Source: Streptomyces sp. BV286
GTDB lineage: Bacteria; Actinomycetota; Actinomycetes; Streptomycetales; Streptomycetaceae
Direction: 5' to 3'
NCBI RefSeq assembly: GCF_019090165.1
Contig: NZ_JAHRIB010000129.1
Location: forward strand, 23,699-87,698
Length of the DNA: 64,000 nt
Part shown: positions 18,229 through 25,534 of the stretch, piece after piece
Numbering within the stretch: the first letter of the stretch is position 1
How the letters are laid out: each line of letters begins with the position of its first letter
The notes under the pieces: generated by a model
What the model saw: only the letters and a program-made list of their open reading frames with translations
Database searches by the model: none
Told to the model about the DNA's origin: nothing
Position numbers and translations under genes: made by a program

Positions 18229-18269
18229 GCGTCGTCTTGTCCTGCCCCGGTACGGCGCGTCTCGTCGGG
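18229..18269 (-). promoter_or_regulatory. Guanidine-III riboswitch aptamer (ykkC-III) upstream of gdx
   Basis: Read on the minus strand, the 41 nt begin CCCGACGAGACGCGCCGUAC and end GGCAGGACAAGACGACGC. This matches, position by position, the guanidine-III aptamer I remember from Thermobifida fusca, including the conserved ACGAG, GCGCCGUAC and AGGACAAGACG blocks. The first helix differs in sequence but still pairs (CCCG with CGGG instead of CCGG with CCGG), which is compensatory change. The pseudoknot helix GCGCCGU/ACGACGC pairs except for one C-A mismatch. The GGAGG ribosome binding site follows about 20 nt downstream, so ligand binding most likely controls translation of the exporter. Confidence 0.92.
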
Positions 18270-18297
18270 TTCCCTCAACGGTAGCAAGCAGCAACAA

Positions 18298-18331
18298 GAA
18301 AGGGCCGGTGACGATGGTCACCAGCCCTTTC
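18298..18331 (-). terminator. Intrinsic-type hairpin after the GroES-like gene
   Basis: An inverted repeat, GAAAGGGC plus GGTGAC on one side and GTCACC plus GCCCTTTC on the other, with a single C/A mismatch and a GATG loop. On the minus strand it is followed by a weak T-rich run (TTGTTGCTG). It lies between the upstream GroES-like gene and the gdx riboswitch, so it should insulate gdx from read-through. Confidence 0.75.
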
Positions 18332-18361
18332 TGCCACTGTTTCCAGGCCTCCCGGCGCAAC

Positions 18362-18426
18362 CAGTCCGGGATCTGTCCCGGATCTGTCCGGGACTGTCCA
18401 GGCTCTGACCGGGATCTGTCCGGGAT
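18362..18426 (-). repeat. 11-bp tandem repeat directly after a stop codon
   Basis: Six degenerate units of ATCCCGGACAG (minus strand, one of them 10 bp) start immediately after the TAG stop of the GroES-like gene and run to 18362. Units differ by one or two bases. The array lies between the coding sequence and the terminator hairpin at 18298-18331. Confidence 0.85.
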
Positions 18427-18783
18427 CTAGAGATACAACCCCGTCGAGTCCTCGGAACCCTCGAACCGGTCCGCCGCCACGGCATGCAGATCCCGCTCGC
18501 GCATCAGCACGTAAGCGGTGCCACGCACCTCCACCTCGGCCCGGTCCTCCGGGTCGTACAACACCCGGTCGCCCGGCTCCACCGTCCGCACGTTCTGCCC
18601 GACCGCGACGACCGCCGCCCAGGCCAGACGCCGGCCGACAGCCGCGGTCGCGGGGATCAGGATGCCGCCACCGGAACGCCGCTCGCCCTCGGCGGTGTCC
18701 TGCCGCACCAGCACACGGTCGTGCAGCATCCGAATGGGCAGCTTGTCGTCATGGCTGCTGGGCTCAGTCCTCTTGGCGCTCAC
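18427..18783 (-). CDS. GroES-like (Cpn10 fold) co-chaperonin paralogue
   Basis: A 118-aa protein with a Cpn10 domain over residues about 15-100: LPIRMLHDRVLVRQDTAEGE, then GGILIPATAA, VVAVGQNVRTVEPGDRVLYD and EVEVRGTAYVLMRERDLHAV. The mobile loop is present but the sequence is clearly diverged from canonical GroES, which in Streptomyces lies in a groESL operon elsewhere. No groEL is adjacent. The Ser/His-rich N-terminus and a C-terminal tail ending STGLYL are additions. The role may be a specialised co-chaperonin; this is inferred from the fold only. Confidence 0.82.
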   Translation of the reverse strand: MSAKRTEPSSHDDKLPIRMLHDRVLVRQDTAEGERRSGGGILIPATAAVGRRLAWAAVVAVGQNVRTVEPGDRVLYDPEDRAEVEVRGTAYVLMRERDLHAVAADRFEGSEDSTGLYL

Positions 18784-18836
18784 GGTCCGAACCTACCTGC
18801 CTTCTCACAGCCCGTACGCGGGTGGGGCGGGCGCAT

Positions 18837-19175
18837 TCAGCCCTTACGGCGCCTGGGGCCCAGCGTGAGCAGCCCGACGACACCCACCAGCACGAGAGCC
18901 ACGGGCACGATGCGCTCCAGCCGCGGCGCACCCTCCTCCGTGACGAACTGCCCCTTCACATCACCGACGACGCGGTTCACGCCGACATAGGCACGCCCCA
19001 GCGTGTGGTCGACGCTCGACGCCACCCTCGCCTTCGCGTCCCCGACGATCGTTTTCGGATGTACCCGCACACCGATCTCGTCGAGCGTCTCGGCGAGAGT
19101 TTCGCGACGGCGCTTGATGTCCGCCTCGATCTGCGCCGGAGTCCTGGTGTCCGGCGTGCTCGACGTGTCCGACAC
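18837..19175 (-). CDS. DUF3618 domain protein
   Basis: A 112-aa protein starting at a GTG with a GGAGG box 6 nt upstream. Residues about 14-60 carry the DUF3618 signature (TPAQIEADIKRRRETLAETL then DEIGVRVHP), an amphipathic helix common in actinobacterial small membrane-associated proteins. A C-terminal membrane helix (RIVPVALVLVGVVGLLTLG) is followed by a positively charged end. Such proteins are usually encoded beside phage-holin-family and DUF883-like genes, but no such partner is here. It is divergent from bcp. Confidence 0.85.
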   Translation of the reverse strand: MSDTSSTPDTRTPAQIEADIKRRRETLAETLDEIGVRVHPKTIVGDAKARVASSVDHTLGRAYVGVNRVVGDVKGQFVTEEGAPRLERIVPVALVLVGVVGLLTLGPRRRKG

Positions 19176-19332
19176 GCGCTGCCTCCGTGGTCGTGGTCGT
19201 TTCTTCCCGTGGCCTGTTCCCGTCGGCCTTTTCTCTGGTCGACAGTCTGTCAGCTCCGCCCGCCGCGCACCGCCCGGCACCCCCATTACGCTCGGTTCCG
19301 TATCCACCACCTCGCAAGGAGACCGAACCGAG

Positions 19333-19800
19333 ATGAGCGAGCGACTCCAGCCCGGCGACCCCGCCCCCGCCTTCACCCTGCCCGACGCCGACGGCAACGA
19401 GGTGTCCCTGGCCGACCGCAAGGGCCGGAAGGTCATCGTCTACTTCTACCCCGCCGCGCTCACTCCAGGCTGCACCAAGCAGGCCTGCGACTTCACCGAC
19501 AACCTGGACCTCCTCGCGGGCGCCGGCTACGACGTCATCGGCATCTCCCCCGACAAGCCCGAGAAGCTCGCCAAGTTCCGCGAGAAGGAGAACCTCGGGA
19601 TCACCCTGCTCGCCGACCCCGACAAGACGGTCACCGAGTCCTACGCCGCCTACGGCGAGAAGAAGAACTACGGCAAGACGTACATGGGCGTCATCCGCTC
19701 CACGATCGTCGTGGACGAGGAGGGCAAGGTCGAGCGGGCCCTCTACAACGTCCGGGCCACGGGCCATGTCGCGAAGATCATCAAGGACCTGGGGATCTGA
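19333..19800 (+). CDS. bcp: Thioredoxin-dependent thiol peroxidase (Bcp/PrxQ)
   Basis: A 155-aa peroxiredoxin of the Bcp/PrxQ class that reduces hydrogen peroxide and organic hydroperoxides using thioredoxin. The peroxidatic Cys47 and putative resolving Cys52 lie in LTPGCTKQACDF, five residues apart on the first helix, as in PrxQ enzymes. Thr44 and Pro45 and the later Arg in GVIRSTIVVDEEG complete the usual active-site set. Length equals that of typical Bcp. AAGGAGACCGAACCGAG precedes the ATG. It is followed by a tRNA gene, so it is probably monocistronic. Confidence 0.94.
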   Translation: MSERLQPGDPAPAFTLPDADGNEVSLADRKGRKVIVYFYPAALTPGCTKQACDFTDNLDLLAGAGYDVIGISPDKPEKLAKFREKENLGITLLADPDKTVTESYAAYGEKKNYGKTYMGVIRSTIVVDEEGKVERALYNVRATGHVAKIIKDLGI

Positions 19801-19843
19801 GGACCACTGGAGCCGTCCGGCCAGTAGCATGACCGGACGGTGG

Positions 19844-19927
19844 GCGGCCGTGGTGGAATTGGCAGTCACGCTGGGTTTAGGTCCCAGTGGGGTAAAACCC
19901 GTGGGGGTTCGAGTCCCCCCGGCCGCA
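19844..19927 (+). tRNA. tRNA-Leu (anticodon UAG)
   Basis: An 84-nt class II tRNA. The acceptor stem is GCGGCCG/CGGCCGC with discriminator A. The D-arm is GTGGAATTGGCAGTCAC, and the anticodon stem CTGGG/CCCAG encloses loop TTTAGGT (UAG reads CUA). A long variable arm (TGGGGTAAAACCCG) and a T-arm with GGTTCGAGT are present. The 3' CCA is not encoded. No integrase or direct-repeat copy of the 3' end is seen nearby. Confidence 0.96.
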
Positions 19928-19970
19928 CAGGTGTCGAGTGCATACGTGCGTCGAACACGCAGCGCCGCGT

Positions 19971-19997
19971 CCCGTCCGATCGTGTCGATCGGACGGG
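19971..19997 (+). terminator. Terminator of the tRNA-Leu transcript
   Basis: A perfect 11-bp stem CCCGTCCGATC/GATCGGACGGG with a 5-nt GTGTC loop lies 43 nt downstream of the tRNA. It is followed by ATCTCGTCGTTT, weakly T-rich. It also faces the convergent rdgB end at 20058. Confidence 0.85.
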
Positions 19998-20057
19998 ATC
20001 TCGTCGTTTCCGACGTGCTTGCGTCTCCGACGTTCGAGTGGACCGTGGAGGGGCAAC

Positions 20058-20660
20058 TCAGCCCAACAGCTCCCGCACCACCGGCACCAGCCCCCTGAAC
20101 GCCTTGCCGCGGTGGCTGATCGCGTTCTTCTCTTCGGGGGTCAGTTCTGCGCAGGTGCGGGTGTCGCCGTCCGGCTGGAGGATCGGGTCGTAGCCGAAGC
20201 CGTGGGAGCCGGTGGGTTCGTGGCGGAGCGTTCCTCGCAGGCGGCCTTCGACGACGCGCTCGGTGCCGTCGGGCAGGGCGAGGGCGGCGGCGCAGGCGAA
20301 GTGGGCGCCGCGGTGTTCGTCCGCGATGTCGCCGAGTTGGGCGAGGAGGAGGTCGAGGTTGGCCCGGTCGTCGCCGTGGGTGCCGGACCAGCGGGCGGAG
20401 AAGATGCCGGGGGCGCCGCCGAGGACGTCCACGCACAGTCCGGAGTCGTCGGCGACCGCGGGGAGGCCGGTGGCCCGGGCGAGGGCGTGGGCTTTGAGGA
20501 GGGCGTTCTCGGCGAAGGTGACGCCGGTTTCCTTGACGTCGGGGATCTCCGGGTAGGCGTCCGCGCCGACGAGGTCGTGTGGCAGACCTGCGGCGGCGAG
20601 GATCGCCCTCAGCTCGGTGATTTTTCCGGCGTTGCGGGTGGCGAGGATCAGGCGGGTCAT
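20058..20660 (-). CDS. rdgB: XTP/dITP diphosphatase (RdgB/HAM1)
   Basis: A 200-aa pyrophosphatase that cleans the nucleotide pool of deaminated purines (ITP, XTP). It has the HAM1 N-terminal motif LILATRNAGKITEL, the catalytic VTFAENALLKAHALA and ADDSGLCVDVLGGAPGIFSA segments, SHGFGYDPI near the C-terminus and ISHRGKAF. Length is normal. It lies in the same strand and neighbourhood as rph, an arrangement shared with mycobacteria, with a small lipoprotein gene between them. Confidence 0.95.
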   Translation of the reverse strand: MTRLILATRNAGKITELRAILAAAGLPHDLVGADAYPEIPDVKETGVTFAENALLKAHALARATGLPAVADDSGLCVDVLGGAPGIFSARWSGTHGDDRANLDLLLAQLGDIADEHRGAHFACAAALALPDGTERVVEGRLRGTLRHEPTGSHGFGYDPILQPDGDTRTCAELTPEEKNAISHRGKAFRGLVPVVRELLG

Positions 20661-20742
20661 GGTTCTCACCCTAGCCAGGTGGGCGGTGTCGCCGGGGCGT
20701 GCCGCCCGTGGTCGTCGCCGCCCGCGGGGCCGGTCGTCGTCG

Positions 20743-21147
20743 CTACGGCGTGCAGACCTTGGTCAGTTCGCCCGCGGCGTCCGTCACGGGGCTGATGTCG
20801 GGGGTCTGGTCGCCGCTCTTGATGGAGTCGCGGACGTTGGTGACCGCTGCCTGGAGGTCGTCGACGGCCTTGTTGATGTCGGTGTCGTCGGTCTTGTCAC
20901 CGATGGTGTCGAGGTTCTTGTCGATCGAGTCGAGGGCCTCGCCCGCCTGCGTCGGGTCGTTCGCCGCGTTCTCGACGGCCTGCTGGAGGTCCGTGACGCT
21001 GTCGGCGATCGTGTCGGCGGTCTGGACGCAGTCGAGTGCCTTGTTGACGGCGTCGCAGCCGGTGGTCAGTCCGGCTGTGAGTGCGACGGCAGCCACGGCT
21101 GCGGCGACGATGGTGATGCGGCGTGGTCGGCGGCGGCTGGCGGCCAT
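20743..21147 (-). CDS. Putative secreted lipoprotein, 134 aa
   Basis: There is an Arg-rich start (MAASRRRPRR), a hydrophobic stretch of about 20 residues, then GLTTGCDAV, a plausible though not perfect lipobox with Cys31 as the lipidated residue. The mature part is an acidic, Asp/Ala/Thr-rich helical protein with spaced DL-QAVxNA repeats (DLQQAVENA, DLQAAVTNV) that suggest a coiled coil. Two more cysteines are at DCVQT and VCTP. GGAGGA precedes the ATG. Function is unknown; it sits between rph and rdgB. Confidence 0.75.
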   Translation of the reverse strand: MAASRRRPRRITIVAAAVAAVALTAGLTTGCDAVNKALDCVQTADTIADSVTDLQQAVENAANDPTQAGEALDSIDKNLDTIGDKTDDTDINKAVDDLQAAVTNVRDSIKSGDQTPDISPVTDAAGELTKVCTP

Positions 21148-21316
21148 GGAACGGTCCTCCCGTTGTTCAGGCCCACAAGGGCCCCGTTTCGCAGGCCTCA
21201 GGGCCCCCGTTGTGGTGCTGCCGGGCGCACGGCGGTGAGCCGTACGCCCGTACATGTAGGGACGCGACGGTGGGTGTCGTGGTTGCCTGCGGCCCACGGC
21301 CGTCTTGGTGCGTCCT

Positions 21317-22054
21317 TTACCTTTCGAGGACCGTATCAAGTGCCGTGCGCTGGGCGACAGCGAGTTCTGTGCAGCCCGATACGGCAAGGTCGAGGAGGGA
21401 GTTGAGCTCGTCGCGGGCGAAGGGCTCGGCCTCGGCGGTGCCCTGGATCTCGACGAAGCGGCCGTCGCCGGTGCAGACGACGTTCATGTCGGTGTCGGCG
21501 CGCACGTCCTCCTCGTAGCAGAGGTCGAGGAGGGGGATGCCGCCGACGATGCCGACGGAGACGGCGCTGACCGTTCCGGTCAGGGGCTGCCGGCCGGCCT
21601 TGATGAGTTTGCGGCCCTGGGCCCAGGAGATGGCGTCGGCGAGGGCGACGTAGGCGCCGGTGATGGCGGCGGTGCGGGTGCCTCCGTCGGCCTGGAGGAC
21701 GTCGCAGTCGAGGACGATGGTGTTCTCGCCGAGTGCTTTGTAGTCGATGACCGCGCGCAGGGAGCGGCCGATGAGGCGGCTGATCTCGTGGGTGCGGCCG
21801 CCGATCTTGCCGCGGACGGATTCGCGGTCGCCGCGGGTGTTGGTGGCGCGGGGGAGCATGGAGTACTCGGCGGTGACCCAGCCTTCGCCGCTGCCCTTGC
21901 GCCAGCGCGGGACGCCTTCGGTGACGGAGGCGGTGCAGAAGACCTTCGTGTCGCCGAAGGAGACGAGGACGGAGCCTTCGGCGTGCTTGCTCCAGCCGCG
22001 TTCGATGGTGGTGGGGCGGAGCTGTTCGGGCGCGCGGCCGTCGATGCGAGACAT
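21317..22054 (-). CDS. rph: Ribonuclease PH
   Basis: A 245-aa phosphate-dependent exoribonuclease that trims tRNA 3' ends. It is full length and has the family motifs SVLVSFGDTKVFCTASV, GWVTAEYSMLPRAT, GRSLRAVIDY, TIVLDCDVLQADGGTRTA and DLCYEEDVRADTDMNVV. The phosphate-binding Arg in the RAVID segment and the catalytic Asp residues in the DVRADTD loop are present. It lies upstream of the lipoprotein and rdgB genes on the same strand. Confidence 0.96.
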   Translation of the reverse strand: MSRIDGRAPEQLRPTTIERGWSKHAEGSVLVSFGDTKVFCTASVTEGVPRWRKGSGEGWVTAEYSMLPRATNTRGDRESVRGKIGGRTHEISRLIGRSLRAVIDYKALGENTIVLDCDVLQADGGTRTAAITGAYVALADAISWAQGRKLIKAGRQPLTGTVSAVSVGIVGGIPLLDLCYEEDVRADTDMNVVCTGDGRFVEIQGTAEAEPFARDELNSLLDLAVSGCTELAVAQRTALDTVLER

Positions 22055-22080
22055 GGCGAGGAGCCTAGTCGTTCACGGGT

Positions 22081-22114
22081 GAGGGGCCGTCCCTGGTGCG
22101 GGAAGCGGCCCCTC
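22081..22114 (-). terminator. Candidate terminator downstream of nagF
   Basis: GAGGGGCC and GGCCCCTC form an 8-bp stem around an 18-nt loop between the nagF stop and the rph start. There is no T-run; the assignment rests on position and stem quality only. Confidence 0.45.
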
Positions 22115-22142
22115 CGGGGTGGGTCTCGGTGTTCTCGTCGTC

Positions 22143-22174
22143 GTGCTGGTCTTCAGTGGTGCTGGTCTTCAGTG
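22143..22174 (-). repeat. Perfect 16-bp tandem duplication after nagF
   Basis: Two identical units of GTGCTGGTCTTCAGTG (plus strand) occupy 22143-22158 and 22159-22174, 18 bp beyond the nagF stop codon. Each unit contains TGGTCT, half of a DasR-like site, but no full palindrome. Confidence 0.8.
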
Positions 22175-22191
22175 GTGCGGTGTCGGAGGGG

Positions 22192-22425
22192 TCACATCAT
22201 GTCTTCGATGTCCGCGGCGACGGGGTCGGCATCGGTGCCGATGACGACCTGGATCGCCGTGCCCATCTTGACGACGCCGTGGGCGCCTGCGGCTTTCAGG
22301 GCGGCTTCGTCGACCTTGCTGGGGTCGATGACCTCGGTGCGCAGTCGGGTGATGCAGCCTTCGACTTCTTCGATGTTGTCGATGCCGCCGAGCCCGGCGA
22401 CGATCTTCTCAGCCTTGCTGGCCAT
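22192..22425 (-). CDS. nagF: N-acetylglucosamine PTS EIIB component
   Basis: A 77-aa stand-alone EIIB domain of the glucose/GlcNAc PTS family. The phosphorylated cysteine is Cys24 in EEVEGCITRLRTEV, followed by VVKMGTAIQVVIG, the usual end of the domain. In S. coelicolor the equivalent protein (NagF) passes phosphate from EIIA to incoming GlcNAc through the EIIC permease NagE2. Here it is divergent from nagE1 with a DasR operator between them. Its start context is the 205-bp shared promoter region. Confidence 0.93.
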   Translation of the reverse strand: MASKAEKIVAGLGGIDNIEEVEGCITRLRTEVIDPSKVDEAALKAAGAHGVVKMGTAIQVVIGTDADPVAADIEDMM

Positions 22426-22542
22426 GTCCTACTCCCTGATCCGAACCGCTTTGTCGCAGTAACCCACAGTTGGCCCATCTTCGCGAGCGGTCGTGTCGCC
22501 TCTGCCGAATGATGGCGGTCACGGCAGCACAACCGTTCGCCG

Positions 22543-22558
22543 ACTGGTCTACACCAGT
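22543..22558. promoter_or_regulatory. DasR-responsive element (dre) between nagF and nagE1
   Basis: ACTGGTCTACACCAGT closely matches the known DasR operator consensus (about AGTGGTCTAGACCACT). It is 72 nt before the nagE1 start and 117 bp before the nagF start. DasR is a GntR regulator that is released by glucosamine-6-phosphate, which is established in S. coelicolor. Confidence 0.9.
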
Positions 22559-22630
22559 TTTCAACGGCCGCCAAACTTGGCTTCGTTCCGCGGGGTCCGG
22601 GCCGGCGCCGAGGGACGCAGGAGGACACGC

Positions 22631-23917
22631 ATGAGTGCCGACAGTGCGGCCGCGCCCACGCGCTCCCGTTGGGGTGACCTTTTCCAGGGTCTGCAGAAGA
22701 TGGGGCGCAGCCTTCAACTGCCCATCGCCGTGCTGCCGGCGGCGGGCATCCTGAATCGCCTGGGGCAGCCGGACGTGTTCGGGGCCGACGGTCTGGGCTG
22801 GACGAACGTCTCGAAGGTGATGGCGGGGGCGGGCAGCGCGCTGCTGGACGGTTCGCTGGGGCTTCCGCTGCTGTTCTGTGTCGGTGTGGCCATCGGGATG
22901 GCGAAGAAGGCCGACGGTTCGACGGCGCTGGCGGCAGTGGCGGGGTTCCTCGTCTACTACAACGTGTTGCGGCAGTTCCCCGAGGACTGTGCGGATCAGG
23001 CGAAGGTGGTGGCCGCCGGCTGCCAGGCGGACGACGGCTCGGTGGTGGTCTTCACCTACCAGAATCCGGGTGTCTTCGGCGGCATCCTGATGGGCCTGAT
23101 GGCCGCTTACTTCTGGCAGCGTTACCACCGTACGAGGCTCGTGGACTGGCTCGGTTTCTTCAACGGCCGCCGGCTGGTGCCGATCATCATGGCGTTCGTG
23201 GCGATCGCGTTCGCCGCGCTGTGTCTGTGGGTGTGGCCGCCGATCGGCCGGGGCCTGGAGGATTTCAGTGACTGGCTGGTCAGTCTGGGTGCGTGGGGCG
23301 CGGGGGTCTTCGGTGTCGCGAACCGTGCGCTGCTGGTGATCGGGCTGCATCAGTTCCTGAACGTGCCGATGTGGTTCCAGTTCGGCAGTTACACGAAGCC
23401 GGACGGCACGGTCGTGCACGGTGACATCAACATGTTCCTGGCGGGCGACCCGGATGCGGGGCAGTTCACGTCCGGCTTCTTCCCCATCATGATGTTCGCG
23501 CTGCCGGCGGCGTGCCTGGCGATGGCGCACTGTGCGAAGCCGCATCGCCGCAAGGAGATCGGTGGCCTGATGCTGTCGATCGCGTTGACGTCGTTCGTCA
23601 CGGGCATCACGGAGCCGATCGAGTACTCGTTCGTGTTCATCGCGCCGTTGCTGTACGCGGTGCACGCGGTGCTCACCGGTGTGTCCATGGCGGTGACGTG
23701 GGGTCTGGGCGTGCATGACGGCTTCAGTTTCTCGGCGGGGCTGATCGACTACGTCATCAACTGGAACCTGGCGACGAGACCTTGGGCGATCATCCCGATC
23801 GGTCTGTGTTTCGCGGCGGTCTACTACGTGGTGTTCCGTTTCGCGATCACGAAGTTCGACCTGCCGACGCCGGGACGGGAGCCGGACGACGAGGTCGAGG
23901 ACGTGACGAAGGCCTAG
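22631..23917 (+). CDS. nagE1: GlcNAc-family PTS EIIC permease, first paralogue
   Basis: A 428-aa EIIC membrane component with about ten helices. It has the conserved start SLQLPIAVLPAAGILNRLG, the GLHQFLNVPMWFQFGSY loop, FFPIMMFALPAACLAMAHC, SFVTGITEPIEYSFVFIAP (the EIIC substrate-site motif) and GVHDGFSFSAGLIDYV. AGGAGG precedes the ATG at 22631. It is about two-thirds identical by eye to the downstream nagE2. In S. coelicolor NagE2 is the main GlcNAc transporter and the role of NagE1 is less clear. Confidence 0.93.
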   Translation: MSADSAAAPTRSRWGDLFQGLQKMGRSLQLPIAVLPAAGILNRLGQPDVFGADGLGWTNVSKVMAGAGSALLDGSLGLPLLFCVGVAIGMAKKADGSTALAAVAGFLVYYNVLRQFPEDCADQAKVVAAGCQADDGSVVVFTYQNPGVFGGILMGLMAAYFWQRYHRTRLVDWLGFFNGRRLVPIIMAFVAIAFAALCLWVWPPIGRGLEDFSDWLVSLGAWGAGVFGVANRALLVIGLHQFLNVPMWFQFGSYTKPDGTVVHGDINMFLAGDPDAGQFTSGFFPIMMFALPAACLAMAHCAKPHRRKEIGGLMLSIALTSFVTGITEPIEYSFVFIAPLLYAVHAVLTGVSMAVTWGLGVHDGFSFSAGLIDYVINWNLATRPWAIIPIGLCFAAVYYVVFRFAITKFDLPTPGREPDDEVEDVTKA

Positions 23918-23947
23918 CGGTCGGGAGAGCTTTCCGACGGTGCTTGG

Positions 23948-23984
23948 CGAAGGGCCCCCGGACCACTGGTCCGGGGGCCCTTCG
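23948..23984 (+). terminator. Strong terminator of nagE1
   Basis: A perfect 17-bp stem, CGAAGGGCCCCCGGACC with its complement, has a 3-nt ACT loop and follows the nagE1 stop by 30 nt. The distal end is CTTCGCTG with no long T-run. It separates nagE1 from the independently controlled nagE2. Confidence 0.9.
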
Positions 23985-24087
23985 CTGTGGCTTCTGGACG
24001 CTTTCATCCGGTTGTGTGGCGGCTCGTTCCCCTATGGTCCAGGCCACAAAATTGGCGGGTTCCTTATCTCGCCTTCACCGTGCTACA

Positions 24088-24120
24088 ACAGGTCTACACC
24101 ACTGAGTGGTGTAGACCACG
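24088..24120. promoter_or_regulatory. Double dre operator upstream of nagE2
   Basis: Two DasR-like sites, ACAGGTCTACACCACT (24088-24103) and AGTGGTGTAGACCACG (24105-24120), face each other with one G between. Together they make a perfect 13-bp inverted repeat (GGTCTACACCACT, then AGTGGTGTAGACC). They end 76 nt before the nagE2 start, consistent with repression by DasR. A paired arrangement at nagE2 is in line with what I recall for S. coelicolor. Confidence 0.92.
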
Positions 24121-24196
24121 TGGATGCGTCCATCCCTCGTGCACTCCTCTTTCTCTCCCTCTCCGCCTCCGGCGGCACGCAGCACATGGAGGAACA

Positions 24197-25447
24197 ATGA
24201 CCACCGCCACAGCTCCGGCGGCCCCCACGAAGAAGTGGGGCTCCGGCCTGCTCCAGGGCCTGCAGAAGGTCGGCCGCAGCCTGCAGCTCCCCATCGCCGT
24301 GCTGCCGGCCGCCGGCATCCTGCTCCGTCTCGGCCAGCCCGACGTGTTCGGCCCCGACGGGCTCGGCTGGGACAAGGTCGCCTCCGTGTTCGCCACGGCC
24401 GGTGACGCGGTCTTCGCCAACCTCCCGCTGCTGTTCTGCGTCGGCATCGCCATCGGCTTCGCCAAGAAGTCCGACGGCTCCACCGCCCTCGCGGCGCTCG
24501 TCGGATTCCTCGTCTACAAGAACGTGCTCACCGCGTTCCCGATCACCGAGGCCAAGGTCCAGAAGGGCGCGGACGTCGCCGCGACCTACAACGACCCCAA
24601 GGTCCTCGGCGGCATCGTGATGGGCCTGATAGCCGCCGTCACCTGGCAGCGGTTCCACCGCACCAAGCTGCCCGACTGGCTCGGCTTCTTCAACGGCCGC
24701 CGTCTCGTCCCGATCCTGATGGCCTTCATCGGCACCGCGGTCGGCGTCTTCTTCGGCCTGGTCTGGGAGCCCGTCGGTGACGTCATCACCAACTTCGGCG
24801 AGTGGATGACCGGCCTCGGCGCGGTCGGCGCGGGCATCTTCGGCGCGATCAACCGCGCGCTGCTTCCCGTCGGCATGCACCAGTTCGTGAACACCGTCGC
24901 CTGGCAGGAGATCGGTTCCTTCAAGGACTCCGCGGGCACCGTCTGGCACGGTGACCTGCCCCGCTTCTTCCACGGCGACCCGACCGCCGGCCAGTTCATG
25001 ACGGGCTTCTTCCCCATCATGATGTTCGCGCTGCCGGCCGCCGCCCTCGCGATCACGCACTGCGCCCGCCCCGAGCGCCGCAAGGCCGTGGGCGGCATGA
25101 TGGTCTCCCTCGCGCTGACGTCGTTCGTCACCGGCATCACCGAGCCGATCGAGTTCGCGTTCATGTTCATCGCGCCGGTCCTGTACGTGATCCACGCGGT
25201 GCTGACCGCCCTCTCGATGGCCATCACCTGGGCGCTGGGCGTGCACCACGGCTTCAGCTTCTCCGCCGGTGCCATCGACTACTTCCTGAACTGGAACCTC
25301 GCCACCAAGCCCTGGATGATCATCCCGATCGGCCTGGTCTTCGCGGCGGTCTACTACGTGACCTTCCGCTTCGCGATCATCAGGTTCAACCTCGCCACCC
25401 CGGGCCGTGAGCCCGACGAGGAGGTCGAGGACCTCACCAAGGCGTGA
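24197..25447 (+). CDS. nagE2: GlcNAc-specific PTS EIIC permease
   Basis: A 416-aa EIIC with the same helices and signatures as nagE1: SLQLPIAVLPAAGILLRLG, GMHQFVNTVAWQEIG, SFVTGITEPIEFAFMFIAP and GVHHGFSFSAGAIDYFL. It lacks the longer loop seen in nagE1 after helix 3. GGAGGAA lies 4 nt before the ATG. It imports GlcNAc with phosphorylation through NagF. Under DasR control (the double operator 76 nt upstream), it should be induced by chitin- and peptidoglycan-derived amino sugar. Confidence 0.94.
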   Translation: MTTATAPAAPTKKWGSGLLQGLQKVGRSLQLPIAVLPAAGILLRLGQPDVFGPDGLGWDKVASVFATAGDAVFANLPLLFCVGIAIGFAKKSDGSTALAALVGFLVYKNVLTAFPITEAKVQKGADVAATYNDPKVLGGIVMGLIAAVTWQRFHRTKLPDWLGFFNGRRLVPILMAFIGTAVGVFFGLVWEPVGDVITNFGEWMTGLGAVGAGIFGAINRALLPVGMHQFVNTVAWQEIGSFKDSAGTVWHGDLPRFFHGDPTAGQFMTGFFPIMMFALPAAALAITHCARPERRKAVGGMMVSLALTSFVTGITEPIEFAFMFIAPVLYVIHAVLTALSMAITWALGVHHGFSFSAGAIDYFLNWNLATKPWMIIPIGLVFAAVYYVTFRFAIIRFNLATPGREPDEEVEDLTKA

Positions 25448-25460
25448 GCTCTCGCACCAC

Positions 25461-25506
25461 GTACGAAAGGCCCCCGGACCCATTGGGTTCCGGGGGCCTT
25501 TCGTAC
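25461..25506 (+). terminator. Terminator after nagE2, probably bidirectional
   Basis: A perfect 18-bp stem GTACGAAAGGCCCCCGGA with its complement; the loop holds a further CCC/GGG pairing. It starts 14 nt after the nagE2 stop and lies 29 bp from the convergent metallo-hydrolase stop, so it can serve both genes. Confidence 0.93.
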
Positions 25507-25534
25507 GCGTGCGCGCGGATCGGCGCGAGCGCGC

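Noticed and set aside
19844..19927. tRNA-Leu as a possible integration site for a mobile element
   Set aside because: No integrase, no excisionase-like gene and no second copy of the tRNA 3' end occur in the neighbouring 10 kb; flanking genes (bcp, rdgB) are core.
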